Shown here: positions 17,367 through 26,068 of the stretch, piece after piece
How positions within the stretch are numbered: position 1 is the stretch's first letter
How the letters are laid out: every line of letters begins with the position of its first letter
Source of the DNA: Halorarum salinum
GTDB taxonomy: Archaea; Halobacteriota; Halobacteria; Halobacteriales; Haloferacaceae
Reading direction: 5' to 3'
Length of the DNA: 64,000 bases
NCBI RefSeq assembly: GCF_013402875.1
Contig: NZ_CP058579.1
Span: 2,604,001-2,668,000, forward strand
Translations under genes and position numbers: made by a program
The notes under the pieces: generated by a model
What the model was told of the DNA's origin: nothing
Seen by the model: the letters and a program-made list of their open reading frames with translations, nothing else
The model's database searches: none

Positions 17367-17597
17367 TCAGTCCGCGTTCGGCGCGGGGCCGGTCGCCGCC
17401 TCGGACGCGGTCGGGGTCGGTTCGGGGGCGTCGACCGGGCCGCGGACGAACATCGCGTGCGCGATGAGGAGCGCGGAGACACCACCACCGACGGGAACGG
17501 CCATCTGGAGGGACAACCCGCCCAGCGCGAGCAGTGCGGTGATTCCGACGAGTGCGGCTGGGATGAGGCCGAGAACGTAGTCATGGTATCCAGTCAT
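17367..17597 (-). CDS. small two-helix membrane protein (76 aa)
   Basis: A 76-residue protein with two hydrophobic helices at about residues 8-26 and 29-50, followed by a Pro/Thr/Glu-rich acidic tail (EPTPTASEAATGPAPNAD). It starts ATGACTGGATACCATG on the minus strand, downstream of an AT-rich promoter region. The pattern recalls small haloarchaeal membrane proteins of unknown function. It lies 44 bp from the start of the ornithine-cyclodeaminase-like gene, so the two could share one mRNA. Confidence 0.6.
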   Translation of the reverse strand: MTGYHDYVLGLIPAALVGITALLALGGLSLQMAVPVGGGVSALLIAHAMFVRGPVDAPEPTPTASEAATGPAPNAD

Positions 17598-17971
17598 AAT
17601 CTATCACATACTACGATGACCGGTCATATAATTGTTTTGCATACGTACCCCATACCAGCCCAGTCATGATGGAAGATTTGACGCGTAACTTATGAAGACG
17701 TTAGCCTTTCAGTCCTGATAACGCGCCCCTCGCGTCCCCGAATTTTGGTATGTTTTAACTCGACATGCTGCTGCTGCTGCGGGTTACGACCCCTCCTGCC
17801 GAGTGATATGGAACGTCGCGTTCGTCCTTCGGTCCGATGCCGCCGACACGGCCGCCCGGTCGATCGGCTCGGCCGTTCGTCGATCGGCGCGGCCGCTCCG
17901 TCGGCGCGTGCGACGATCCCCGCGAACGCCAGCGCGACCGTCTTTTTGTCGCTGCCGCCCCTGGACGGGCC
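17598..17971. other. AT-rich intergenic region with no recognised gene
   Basis: About 370 bp between the small membrane protein and the amino acid permease. The first 150 bp are AT-rich for this genome (TATCACATACTACG, CATATAATTG) and probably contain the promoter of the minus-strand gene. The remainder is GC-rich without a convincing ORF. A CTTTTTG tract at 17942-17948 lies about 25 bp before the permease start and may be its box A. Confidence 0.5.
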
Positions 17972-19549
17972 ATGGACCGCGTCCGCGCGGCAGGGCGGCT
18001 TCGTCTCGCGGCTGTCGGAGCCGCCGCCTGCCTCGGCGGCGGCCTCGTGTACGTCCCCGAGCGGGTCGCCCCGGTGGCGGGACCACTCGCCCCCGTCGCG
18101 TTCCTGATCGCGGGGCTCGGGGTGGCCTGCGTCGCGGCGGCGTTCGCGGTGCTCGTCTCCGGACCGTTCGGGGGCGGAACCGGGCTCGCGTACCGCGCCG
18201 TCTCGCGGACCTGGGGGTCCAGGACCGCGGCGGTACTGGCGACCTGGCCCGCCGCGGGGGCGTACGTCGCGCTCGCCGCGCTGCTGGCGAACTGGCTCGG
18301 TCACCCGGGCACGCTCCCGCCCGACAGGGCTAGCTGGCTCTCGGCCGGCGGCGACGCCTCGGCCGTCTCCGTCGTCGGGGTCCCGTTCGGCCCGGTCCCC
18401 CACCTCCCCGTCGGGCCGCTCGCGGCGCTCGCCTGCGCGGCGGCGTTCGCCGTCCACCTCCTGGGCCCACGGCGTGCCGCGACCGCGATCGCGGTTCCCG
18501 TGTGGGCGACCCTCGCCGCGCTCGCCGCGGCGTTCGCGCTCGCGCTGGTCCCCGGCGTGGGCGAGTTCGTGGCGGGCAACTACGACCCCCTGTTCCCGAC
18601 GGAGGAGTTGCGAGCGGCCCCGGTCTCCCGGTTCGTCGACGGGGCCGTCGTCGCGCTGTTCGCGTTCGTCGGCGTCGAGGCGGCTGCCAGCGCGAGCGCC
18701 GGCGAGTCGGACGCGGCGCCGGCCGGCACGGTCCTCGGCGCGCTCGCCGTCGTGGCGGCGACGACGGCCGCGGCGTTCGCCTCGCTCGGGGTCGTCGACT
18801 GGATCCGTCTCACCCACGCCGACGTCCCGGCGGCCGACGCGATGGCAGCGTACTTGCCGCTCGACCCGGGCGTGGTGACGGCCGCGGTGAGCCTCCTCTT
18901 CGGGTGGACCGCGCTCGTCGCGCTCGGGTTCCCCGCCTCGCGGACGCTGGCGGGATACGCGGAACTCCTGTGGGCCGGCGACGCCGGCGGTCGAGGCGAG
19001 GAGACGGGGGCTCGAAACGGGCCGGTCTCGGCCGAGACGGCGGCGCTGGCGCTCTGTTACGGCGCCGCAGCGGTCGTCTGTCTGGCCGGGGTCGTCGCCC
19101 CGGCGCTGTATCTCGCGGTCCCGGGCCTCGCCGCATCGTATCTCGCCGTGGTCGCCACCGTCCTCGCGCTCCCGTCCCGTCGCCCCGACCTGTGGGCGGC
19201 CTGCACGCTCCGCCCCGGCCCCGTACGCCGCTGGTCGCTCGGCCTCGGGGGCGTGCTCGCGGCCGGGTCGCTGCTCGTCGTCGCGCTCACGAGCGACCCC
19301 TCGACCGTCCTCGCGCGGTCGCTCCACCGTGTGGCCGTTCCGGTGCTCGGGTTCGACCTCGTCCGCGACCCGGCGGCGAGCGCGCTGCCGGCCCTGCTCG
19401 GCTGGGAACTGCTGGGGCTCGGACTGCTCGTCGTCCTGCGCGAATATCGGGAGTCGCGGGGCGTGCGACTCCCCTCGCTGGGCGGCGTCGAGGACGCAGC
19501 GGTGGCCCGGAGGGACGAGGGGGCGACGTCCGACGGGGACGAACCGTAA
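17972..19549 (+). CDS. APC-type amino acid permease
   Basis: A 525-residue polytopic protein with about 12 hydrophobic helices, arranged like the APC superfamily. The first helix carries GAAACLGGGLVYVPE, resembling the G-rich helix-1 break of APC permeases, and helix 6 lies near ALFAFVGVEAAA, matching the FxGxE pattern common in amino acid permeases. The ATG at 17972 begins the hydrophobic N-terminus and is 25 bp after a CTTTTTG box-A-like run, so the mRNA may be leaderless. The OGG1 gene follows 33 bp later. Confidence 0.75.
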   Translation: MDRVRAAGRLRLAAVGAAACLGGGLVYVPERVAPVAGPLAPVAFLIAGLGVACVAAAFAVLVSGPFGGGTGLAYRAVSRTWGSRTAAVLATWPAAGAYVALAALLANWLGHPGTLPPDRASWLSAGGDASAVSVVGVPFGPVPHLPVGPLAALACAAAFAVHLLGPRRAATAIAVPVWATLAALAAAFALALVPGVGEFVAGNYDPLFPTEELRAAPVSRFVDGAVVALFAFVGVEAAASASAGESDAAPAGTVLGALAVVAATTAAAFASLGVVDWIRLTHADVPAADAMAAYLPLDPGVVTAAVSLLFGWTALVALGFPASRTLAGYAELLWAGDAGGRGEETGARNGPVSAETAALALCYGAAAVVCLAGVVAPALYLAVPGLAASYLAVVATVLALPSRRPDLWAACTLRPGPVRRWSLGLGGVLAAGSLLVVALTSDPSTVLARSLHRVAVPVLGFDLVRDPAASALPALLGWELLGLGLLVVLREYRESRGVRLPSLGGVEDAAVARRDEGATSDGDEP

Positions 19550-19582
19550 CCCCCTACCGCGCCCGACGCCTCCGTCCCGACG

Positions 19583-20497
19583 ATGGAGACGGGCGCGATC
19601 CAGTTACGCGACCTCGCCGGACCGTTCGACCTGCAGGCGACGGTCGAGAGCGGCCAGTCGTACCTGTGGAACCGCGCGGACGGGGGGATGTACGACGCGC
19701 TCTCGGTCCACGGCGGCGACTGCTGGTACGAGACGGTCGTCCCACCCGTCGACGGCGTGAGCGACCGGCGCGCGGTCCTCCGGGTACGTCAGGTGGAGGA
19801 CCGGCTGGAGTGGGAGTCGAACGTGGACGCCGTCCCGCTTCTCACCCACCTGCTGCGGCTCGACGACGACCTCGACGCGGTGCTGGACGCGACCCCGGAC
19901 CTGCCGCTGCTCTCGCGTGCGTACGACGCCCACGAGGGGATGCGGCTCGTGCGCGACCCGCCGTTCGCCTGCCTCGTCTCGTTCATCTGCTCGGCCCAGA
20001 TGCGCGTCTCGCGCATCCACGGGATGCAGGTGGCGCTCGCCCGCTCGTACGGCGACGCCGTGGAGTTCGACGGCGAGACGTACCACGCCTTCCCGACCCC
20101 CGAACGGTTGGCCGCCCGGACCGAGGCGGAACTCCGGGAGCTCTCGCTGGGCTACCGGGCGCCGTACGTCCGGCGGACCGCCGAGATGGTCGCGGACGGC
20201 GAGGCCAGCCCCGAGGACGCGCTCGGATCGCCGTACCCCGAGGCGCGCGAGTCGCTCACCCGGTTCGTCGGCGTCGGCGACAAGGTGGCCGACTGCGTGC
20301 TGCTGTTCTCGCTCGGCTTCCTCGAGGCGGTCCCCATCGACACGTGGATCAGGACCGCAATCGCGGACCACTTCCCCGACTGCGACCGCGGGTCCTACGC
20401 GGACACCTCGCGGGCGATCCGTGAGCGGTTAGGAAGTGATTACGCGGGGTACGCCCAGACTTACCTGTTCTACTACCTCCGCGCGGGCGGGGAGTAA
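19583..20497 (+). CDS. ogg: 8-oxoguanine DNA glycosylase/AP lyase (OGG1 type)
   Basis: A 304-residue OGG1-like enzyme that removes 8-oxoguanine from DNA and can cleave the abasic site. The helix-hairpin-helix motif reads FVGVGDKVADCVLL with the Schiff-base Lys234, and the catalytic Asp253 lies in AVPIDTWI; the 19-residue spacing matches human OGG1 (Lys249/Asp268). The N-terminal domain begins with FDLQATVESGQSYLW, resembling the OGG1 substrate-binding fold. It is larger than the archaeal AGOG family and belongs to the OGG1 branch by these motifs. Confidence 0.9.
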   Translation: METGAIQLRDLAGPFDLQATVESGQSYLWNRADGGMYDALSVHGGDCWYETVVPPVDGVSDRRAVLRVRQVEDRLEWESNVDAVPLLTHLLRLDDDLDAVLDATPDLPLLSRAYDAHEGMRLVRDPPFACLVSFICSAQMRVSRIHGMQVALARSYGDAVEFDGETYHAFPTPERLAARTEAELRELSLGYRAPYVRRTAEMVADGEASPEDALGSPYPEARESLTRFVGVGDKVADCVLLFSLGFLEAVPIDTWIRTAIADHFPDCDRGSYADTSRAIRERLGSDYAGYAQTYLFYYLRAGGE

Positions 20498-20666
20498 CCC
20501 GATCCGCGAGGACCAACTGCCGGGGCTGGGACGTTCATCCGACGATGACCGTGGAGGACACTGATCGCTCGATGGGACGCTCGACGAACCCGGACACCGC
20601 GGCTGCCGTCGGTCCGGGCCACGGTCAGCGCGGCCGGACGTTCGAGGGGACCGCGTCGGGCGCGGC

Positions 20667-21596
20667 TCAGTCGTCGGCCGAGACCGGCGGCCGGCCGCCG
20701 AGTTCGACCGGCGAGGCGTCGACGCCGAACTCCTCGAGGGCCAGTTCCGCGGCGCGCTTGCCCGAGACGAGCATCGCGCCGAACGTCGGGCCCATGCGGG
20801 TGAGCCCGTGGGTCGTCGCGGTCGCGAGCCCGGTCGCCATGAGGCCGTCGTGGACGAAGCCGGTCTCCTCGACGACGCGGTCCTCGCTGTCGGAGACCCA
20901 CATCGAGTCGTGGCCGGGCGAGTCGTGTCCGGGCGCGCCGTACTCGCCCTCGCCGCTCGTGTCCATCCCGACGTTGTGCTCGCTCGCGTGCTCGAGGCCG
21001 GGCGCGTCGATCACCCCCCGCTCGTGGAGCTTCGAGACGACGACGGCCTCGTGGCCGGTCGCGTCGACGACCAGGTCGGACTCGACGGCGACGGGGTCGA
21101 CGCAGGTGAGCTCCCGGGGGAGCGAGTGGACCGGGGTCCAGTTCATCACGACGCCCGCGACGCGGTGGTTCTCCCGGACGACGACGTCGGTGAACTCGGT
21201 CATGTTCTGCATCCGCGCGCCGGCGGCGCAGGCCGCCTCGATGAGCGCGGACGAGGCGTGCGGGGCGTCAGCGACGTAGAGCCCCTCCGCCTCGTCGCTC
21301 TCCTCGTACGGGACGCCGAGTTCGTCCAGGACCCGGTGGGCCGGGTCCCTGACGGTCAGCTTGTTCATCAGGAAGCCGCCGAGCCAGAACCCCCCGCCGA
21401 GGTAGTTGTTCTTCTCGACGACGGTCACGTCGACGTCGCGCTCGGCGAGCTCCTTCGCCATCATCAGCCCCGAGGGGCCGCCGCCCACGACGATGACGTC
21501 CGCCTCCGTGCTGTCCACGAACTCGCCGTGCCAGCTGTCAGCGATCGCTCGGGTCACGGCCGCCTCCTCCGCGTGGCTGAACTGATCGAACTCCAT
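20667..21596 (-). CDS. thi4: thiamine thiazole synthase (Thi4)
   Basis: A 309-residue Thi4 that makes the thiazole moiety of thiamine from NAD, glycine and sulfur. The FAD/NAD-binding start [12 protein letters not shown] (residues 32-43) is intact. Cys165 in LTCVDP aligns with the yeast suicide cysteine (CMDP in yeast) and with the essential Cys165 of Haloferax volcanii Thi4; enzymes using free sulfide carry His there. So this is predicted to be a single-turnover enzyme that donates its own cysteine sulfur. The ATG at 21596 lies about 25 bp from a TTTATTA box A, giving a probably leaderless mRNA. No thiC or thiE nearby. Confidence 0.95.
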   Translation of the reverse strand: MEFDQFSHAEEAAVTRAIADSWHGEFVDSTEADVIVVGGGPSGLMMAKELAERDVDVTVVEKNNYLGGGFWLGGFLMNKLTVRDPAHRVLDELGVPYEESDEAEGLYVADAPHASSALIEAACAAGARMQNMTEFTDVVVRENHRVAGVVMNWTPVHSLPRELTCVDPVAVESDLVVDATGHEAVVVSKLHERGVIDAPGLEHASEHNVGMDTSGEGEYGAPGHDSPGHDSMWVSDSEDRVVEETGFVHDGLMATGLATATTHGLTRMGPTFGAMLVSGKRAAELALEEFGVDASPVELGGRPPVSADD

Positions 21597-21602
21597 GGTT
21601 AA

Positions 21603-21628
21603 CCTAGTAATATTAGTTAGTAATAAAC
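21603..21628 (-). promoter_or_regulatory. thi4 promoter, TTTATTA box A with partly palindromic AT element
   Basis: On the minus strand TTTATTA (21621-21627) lies 25-31 bp before the ATG, a standard archaeal TATA position. Downstream bases TTACTAACTAATATTACT form an imperfect inverted repeat that could bind a repressor. Thiamine regulators such as ThiR are known in haloarchaea, but binding here is inference only. Confidence 0.5.
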
Positions 21629-21801
21629 GTGGCGCCGCGCGCGAGGGGCGCCGAGGGGTTCGAGTACGGATGGCGGCGGTACGTCCGGAACCCGTCGCCG
21701 CGGTCCACGCCGGGACCGCCACGCGGGCCCGCGGTGTGCCGAACGGTCCCGCGAGCGACGGCCGAAGCTTCATGGCCGAAGCAGGGGTATGGTACTGTAC
21801 C

Positions 21802-22290
21802 ATGGACTGTAGGGTCGTCCTCGAGGCCGCAGTGCCCGTGTACGACGTGGAGACGGAGGACGAGGCGATCCGGATCGCCATCTCGAAGACCGGCGAGATG
21901 CTGAATCCGGACCTCAACTACGTCGAGATCTCCATGGGCAATCGACGGTCCCCGTCGGGCGAGGAGCTCCCGCCCGCGTTCGTCGCGGCCGACGAGGCGC
22001 TCGTCGCGCTCGAACTCGAGATGACCGTCTTCAACGTCGAGCGCGAGGAACACGCGTCCCGCATCGCCCGCAAGGAGATCGGTCAGCGGATGCGGAACAT
22101 CCCCCTCTCGGTCCTGCGCGTGGACGAAATAGAGGGGGACGAGGGCGCGGCCGACGAGGGGGACGGCGACGAGGGGGACGGTCCCGACGAGGGGACCGAC
22201 GGATCACGTGGGGCCGCCGACGGCGACGAGGGCTCGGAGGGGGACGAACTCCTCCCGGAGTTCGAGGAGATGGTCGAGGACGACCGCTGA
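21802..22290 (+). CDS. UPF0212/DUF555 protein lacking its CPxCG motif
   Basis: A 162-residue protein whose first 110 residues match the archaeal DUF555 family ([20 protein letters not shown], then [20 protein letters not shown]). The family normally carries a CPxCG zinc motif near residue 50; here the segment is [10 protein letters not shown] (codons 21940-21969) with both cysteines missing. A long Asp/Glu/Gly-rich tail (about residues 113-162) follows. The ATG at 21802 starts at MDCRVV, the family start; upstream in-frame codons do not look conserved. Function unknown. It is transcribed divergently from thi4. Confidence 0.85.
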   Translation: MDCRVVLEAAVPVYDVETEDEAIRIAISKTGEMLNPDLNYVEISMGNRRSPSGEELPPAFVAADEALVALELEMTVFNVEREEHASRIARKEIGQRMRNIPLSVLRVDEIEGDEGAADEGDGDEGDGPDEGTDGSRGAADGDEGSEGDELLPEFEEMVEDDR

Positions 22291-22537
22291 ACCGGGCCGT
22301 CGGAAACCGAACGGGTCGACGGGACGGATCGACGGGTTCGAGCGGGCGGACGGCTCCGAACGCGACGACCGAACGGGGGTGGGACGGTCCGCAACGGAAC
22401 GGAACAGTTCCGACCGCTGACTCGATCGGCGTCGGGTCCGTGCGGTCGGCGGGGTTCGAACGGACCCCGAGCGTCGAACGGGACGACCGACGGCGTCGCC
22501 ACTGGACGGCTCGGGTGGGTGTGAGTAAGGGACCGGC

Positions 22538-22771
22538 TCAGTCGGCGGTCGGTGCGACCTGCTCGGACTCGGCTTCGACGACGGAGGCGGTGATTCCGCC
22601 GGCCAGTTTGAACACCGCTGCTTTGTGGTCTGTCTTCGACTTGTGGATCGATGTGGGCTTCACGCCGAGTTCCTCGTACTCGGAGAGGTCGAGATCCGCG
22701 TCTCGTGCTTCACACTCGCTTCGTACCTCGGCGAGAAGGCCGTGCAGGTGAATGAGTTCCTGCTTCTTCAT
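22538..22771 (-). CDS. UPF0058 family protein
   Basis: A 77-residue protein matching UPF0058, a small family found across archaea: the start MKKQELIHLHGLLAEVR and the segment YEELGVKPTSIHKSKTDHKAAVF are diagnostic. The family is soluble, mostly helical and has no known function. A box A (TTTAACC on the minus strand near 22797-22803) lies about 27 bp before the ATG, so the transcript is probably leaderless. Confidence 0.9.
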   Translation of the reverse strand: MKKQELIHLHGLLAEVRSECEARDADLDLSEYEELGVKPTSIHKSKTDHKAAVFKLAGGITASVVEAESEQVAPTAD

Positions 22772-22796
22772 GGACGAACTTGAGTTGCGACCGGAG

Positions 22797-22804
22797 GGTT
22801 AAAT
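22797..22804 (-). promoter_or_regulatory. box A of the UPF0058 gene
   Basis: The minus-strand reading ATTTAACC is centred about 27-30 bp before the ATG at 22771, the usual TATA-box spacing for a leaderless haloarchaeal transcript. Confidence 0.45.
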
Positions 22805-22930
22805 GCTTATCTTGAGGCTCGTTAGCATGGTTCCCGTCCGATTAACGCGATACGCACGCGTTACGGGGGCGAAATCGGGAGTCGAACCCGTTCGGGAACG
22901 ACGGGTTAGGCTCCGGCTTCCGCCCCACGA

Positions 22931-22940
22931 ACGTTTTACC
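22931..22940 (+). promoter_or_regulatory. box A of the aIF2-beta gene
   Basis: ACGTTTTACC is centred about 25 bp before the ATG at 22963, fitting a TATA box for a leaderless transcript. Confidence 0.45.
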
Positions 22941-22962
22941 CCGTGGTCCACTACCGGGAAGT

Positions 22963-23367
22963 ATGGAGTACGACGACATGCTGAACCGGGCGGTCGAGGA
23001 GGCGCCGGACGTCCACCGGCGCGAGTCACGGTTCGAGGTGCCCGACGTGGACGTCCGCCTGGAGGGGAACGTCACGGTGTTCGAGAACTTTCGGGCCGTG
23101 GCGGACACGCTCGGCCGAGAGCCGGCCGACCTGCTCCAGTTCCTCCAGGGCGAACTCGGGACCGCCGCGCACATCGACGAGCGCGGCCGTGCGCGGCTCA
23201 CGGGCGAGTTCAAGTCGGACCGCGTCGCCGACGCCGTCGACGCGTACACCGAGTCGTACGTCGTCTGTCCGGAGTGTGGGCTCCCGGACACTCGGCGCGT
23301 GACCGAGAACGGCACCGAGATGCTGAAGTGTGACGCGTGCGGCGCGCTGTCGGCACCCGGAGCCTGA
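22963..23367 (+). CDS. eif2b: translation initiation factor aIF2 subunit beta
   Basis: A 134-residue aIF2-beta, part of the heterotrimer that brings initiator Met-tRNA to the small ribosomal subunit. The central alpha-beta domain (about residues 30-95) contains FENFRAVADTLGREPADLLQFLQGELGT, and the C-terminal zinc ribbon has Cys pairs CPEC and CDAC (about residues 104-125). Length and domain order match other archaea. The adjacent convergent gene ends 6 bp away. Confidence 0.93.
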   Translation: MEYDDMLNRAVEEAPDVHRRESRFEVPDVDVRLEGNVTVFENFRAVADTLGREPADLLQFLQGELGTAAHIDERGRARLTGEFKSDRVADAVDAYTESYVVCPECGLPDTRRVTENGTEMLKCDACGALSAPGA

Positions 23368-23372
23368 CCGGG

Positions 23373-23552
23373 TCAGTGGAACTGTTTCAGCGTCTCGAGG
23401 TCACGTTCGGTTCGCATGAACTCGGCGAGGCGTCGGGTGGCGTGACAGGAGGGACACGAGAAGTTCTCGCGGTGTTCGGGCAGTTCGGTCGGGTTCTCCT
23501 CCCAGCCTTTCGTGCACTCGGGACACACCAGTCGGATGAACGCCTCGACCAT
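23373..23552 (-). CDS. small zinc-ribbon protein (59 aa)
   Basis: A 59-residue protein with CPECTKGW near the start and CPSCHATR in the middle, giving four cysteines in a zinc ribbon. The rest is charged (MRTERDLETLKQF at the end). The first ATG at 23552 follows a GG-rich spacer and a box-A-like CTTTATTG on the minus strand near 23577-23584. It resembles haloarchaeal zinc-ribbon proteins of unknown role. It is convergent with the aIF2-beta gene. Confidence 0.75.
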   Translation of the reverse strand: MVEAFIRLVCPECTKGWEENPTELPEHRENFSCPSCHATRRLAEFMRTERDLETLKQFH

Positions 23553-23726
23553 ACCTGTTAGGCTGGCACGGCCGTTCAATAAAGGTTTTCGGGCGGAAAT
23601 CGTGGGACGCTAGGACGGCGATAATCGAGGGGCGACGGGTCGGCGATGCTCGAGGGTCGGTGGGACGAGCGACGACGGGACGACCGATCCGGGACGACGG
23701 ATTCCGCGCGTACCGTGCGTGACGGC

Positions 23727-24695
23727 CTACGCCGGGAGGCCGTCCGCCGCCTCGAGCAGTTCCTTGTACCGGTTCCTGATGGTCACCTCGCTCACGCCCG
23801 CGACCTCGCTGACCTGGCTCTGGGTGATCGACTCGTTGGTGAGAAGCGCCGCGGCGTAGACCGCGGCGGCGGCGAGTCCGACCGGGGACTTCCCGCTGGT
23901 CACGCCCGCGCCCTCCGCGTCCTTGAGGAGTTCGCGCGCACGCCACTCGCCCTCGTCCGAGAGGCCGATGCCCGAGGCGAACCGTCCCACGTACTGGGCC
24001 GGGTCCGCCGGCGCGACCTCGAGTTTCAGCTCGCGGACGACGTAGCGGTACGTCCGCGTGAGCTCCATCCGGTCGACGCGGGACACCGCCGTCAGTTCGT
24101 CGAGCGAGCGGGGCGTGTTCGCCTGCCGCGCGGCCGCGTAGAGGCTCGCCGAGGCCACGCCCTCGATGGAGCGACCGGGCAGCAGGTCCTCCTCGAGCGC
24201 GCGGCGGTAGATGACCGAGGCGGTCTCGCGGACGCTCTTCGGGAGGCCGAGCGCGCTGGCCATGCGGTCGATCTCGCCGAGCGCCTGCTTCAGGTTCCGC
24301 TCCTTCGAGTCCCGCGTCCGGAACCGCTCGTGCCAGGTCCGGAGCCGCTGCATCTGCTGCCGGCGCTCCGAGGTGAGCGCCTTCCCGTAGGCGTCCTTGT
24401 TCTGCCAGCCGATGTTCGTCGAGAGCCCCTTGTCGTGCATCATCTTCGTGACCGGGGCGCCCACGCGTGAGCGGTCCGTCCGCTCGCCGTCGGCGAAGGA
24501 CCGCCACTCCGGCCCGCGGTCGATGGCGTCCTCCTCGACGACGAGCCCACAGTCGCGACAGACGCTCTCGCCGTGCTCCTCGTCGACGACGACCGTCCCG
24601 CCGCACTCGGGGCAGGCCGTTCGCGTCCGTTGCTCGCGCGACTCGACCTTCGATTCGCGCTCGTAGTTGCTGATGGTCGTTCGTGTCTCCGTCAT
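23727..24695 (-). CDS. tfb: transcription initiation factor IIB (TFB)
   Basis: A 322-residue archaeal TFIIB, which bridges TBP-bound promoter DNA to RNA polymerase. The N-terminal zinc ribbon has Cys28, Cys31, Cys46 and Cys49 (CPEC and CRDC); the B-reader/linker segment follows (GPEWRSF, then RSRVGAPVTKMMHDKGL), and two cyclin-like repeats fill the C-terminal half, the second ending ITQSQVSEVAGVSEVTIRNRYKEL. Haloarchaea have several TFBs with different promoter preferences, so a number cannot be assigned. A palindrome lies about 60 bp upstream. Confidence 0.95.
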   Translation of the reverse strand: MTETRTTISNYERESKVESREQRTRTACPECGGTVVVDEEHGESVCRDCGLVVEEDAIDRGPEWRSFADGERTDRSRVGAPVTKMMHDKGLSTNIGWQNKDAYGKALTSERRQQMQRLRTWHERFRTRDSKERNLKQALGEIDRMASALGLPKSVRETASVIYRRALEEDLLPGRSIEGVASASLYAAARQANTPRSLDELTAVSRVDRMELTRTYRYVVRELKLEVAPADPAQYVGRFASGIGLSDEGEWRARELLKDAEGAGVTSGKSPVGLAAAAVYAAALLTNESITQSQVSEVAGVSEVTIRNRYKELLEAADGLPA

Positions 24696-25062
24696 GGTGT
24701 ACTCCCGGAGCGACCACGACCGGTGGAAGAAAGGGTCCCGACGGCAGTCGTCCTTACTACTGGTAAGTCGGGGAAGTACTTAACTGTATCTGCCGTGTGT
24801 TCATCGATGACGGGGGTCCTGAAGCCCGATATCGAACGAACGGGTGGCTTTCCACGGGATCGGGAGTGGACGAGTGAATCATATAAGGACTGCGGCTGCC
24901 GTCGTTCGACCCAGGTAAACGTGTCGGTGGCGCGCGGCGCGGTGGCGAGCGATGCGAAGACGCGGTCGCGGAGGCGATCCGCGAGCCCTCGATCGTCGAC
25001 CGGCCGGCCCGTTCACGCGACGACCACACGACTTATCGGGCACCGTCGGGAAACGGCGCCCC
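24696..25062. other. divergent intergenic region between tfb and DUF6517 gene
   Basis: About 370 bp. Near the tfb side is the inverted repeat CTTAC-TACTG-GTAAG (24753-24767) and the palindrome AAGTACTT (24774-24781). A CATATAAGG run near 24878 could be a TATA box for a rightward transcript with a long leader. No convincing gene is seen. Confidence 0.5.
24753..24781. promoter_or_regulatory. palindromic operator-like site upstream of tfb
   Basis: CTTAC (24753-24757) is inverted as GTAAG (24763-24767) around TACTG, and AAGTACTT (24774-24781) is a perfect palindrome; TAAGT and ACTTA also pair across this stretch. It sits 58-86 bp before the tfb start codon, in reach of the promoter. Autoregulation of tfb is a guess. 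Confidence 0.4.
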
Positions 25063-25710
25063 ATGCGACGCAGAGTGCTACTCGGGGGGACCGCACTGAC
25101 GCTCGCGGCCGGGACGGCGGGCTGTCTCGGCTTCCTCACCGGCGAGGAGCCGCTCTCGTTCGAGGCGGAGCCGGCGGCCGCCGCCGACGGGACGGCGAGC
25201 GAGACGGGATACGAGACGGACGGACCGCGTGCGGAGACGGTCACGCGGGAGTTCACGGCGGCGGGGCAGACCCGGGAGGTGGAGGTGACGAACCGGATCA
25301 CGACCTACGAGAAGACCGTCGAGGTGGGAACGTTGGGGGAGGCGAAGCTCGGCGTGTTCGCGGCGATCGCGAGCCCGAAGGTGGAGATCGCGGGGCGGAC
25401 GCTCAACCCGATCGAGGACCACTCGAACGACGACCTCGTGGAACTGCTGGCGAGCCAGTACGAGGGGATCGAGGACCCGTCGGCGGTGGACGAGCGCACC
25501 GTCGAAACGCTCGGGTCCGAAACGACGTTCACCAAGTACGAGGCCGTGGCGACCTTCGACGGTCAGGAGGTCGACGTGTACGTCCACGTCGGCAGGGTCG
25601 AGAGCGGCGACGACTTCGTCGTCGCGATGGGGGTGTACCCGCGGGCGATGGAGGACCAGGAGGAGCCTAACGTCGTCTCGCTGGCCGGGAGCCTCGAACA
25701 CCCGGCCTGA
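25063..25710 (+). CDS. DUF6517 lipoprotein
   Basis: A 215-residue exported lipoprotein. The signal MRRRVLLGGTALTLAAGTAGC combines a twin-arginine start with a lipobox ending at Cys21, so it should be anchored outside the membrane. The mature part starts LGFLTGEEPLSFEAEPA and resembles the haloarchaeal DUF6517 family, including ALSETGYE-like and SVEVTNRITTYEK segments. Function unknown. The start at 25063 is chosen because it gives the complete signal peptide. Confidence 0.8.
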   Translation: MRRRVLLGGTALTLAAGTAGCLGFLTGEEPLSFEAEPAAAADGTASETGYETDGPRAETVTREFTAAGQTREVEVTNRITTYEKTVEVGTLGEAKLGVFAAIASPKVEIAGRTLNPIEDHSNDDLVELLASQYEGIEDPSAVDERTVETLGSETTFTKYEAVATFDGQEVDVYVHVGRVESGDDFVVAMGVYPRAMEDQEEPNVVSLAGSLEHPA

Positions 25711-25795
25711 GGCCGGACCGCGGGAGTGGACCGTCGAACCGGGGTCCGAAACGTCCTCGAACGCCACGGGTGCGGGTACCGTGGGTATCCGACCC

Positions 25796-25806
25796 ATAAA
25801 TATATA
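25796..25806 (+). promoter_or_regulatory. box A of cold-shock gene
   Basis: ATAAATATATA is a strong archaeal TATA box, placed so that transcription would start about 12-20 bp before the ATG at 25844. An inverted repeat CTCCC-CTTATC-GGGAG (25814-25829) lies between and could form a hairpin in the leader or act as an operator. Confidence 0.65.
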
Positions 25807-25843
25807 CGACACACTCCCCTTATCGGGAGCGAGGGTACTGCGA

Positions 25844-26038
25844 ATGGCGAAAGGAACGGTTGCATTCTTCAACGACACGGGTGGTTACGGGTTCATCGAG
25901 AGCGACGACGCGGACGAGGACGTCTTCTTCCACATGGAGGACGTCGGCGGTCCGGACCTCGAGGAAGGACAGGAGGTGGAGTTCGACATCGAGCAGGCCG
26001 ACAAGGGCCCACGCGCGACGAACGTCACGCGCCTGTAG
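25844..26038 (+). CDS. cspA: cold-shock domain protein
   Basis: A 64-residue cold-shock domain protein that binds single-stranded nucleic acid and melts RNA structures. RNP1-like GYGFIE and RNP2-like VFFHMED are present, though the usual K/RGYGFI and VFVHF residues are partly changed. Its acidity (ESDDADEDVFF) fits a haloarchaeal member. The strong box A and short leader hairpin upstream fit temperature- or stress-controlled expression, as is known for Csp genes. Confidence 0.9.
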   Translation: MAKGTVAFFNDTGGYGFIESDDADEDVFFHMEDVGGPDLEEGQEVEFDIEQADKGPRATNVTRL

Positions 26039-26068
26039 CTCCCGACGCGGACGGCGGGAAACCGGGCG

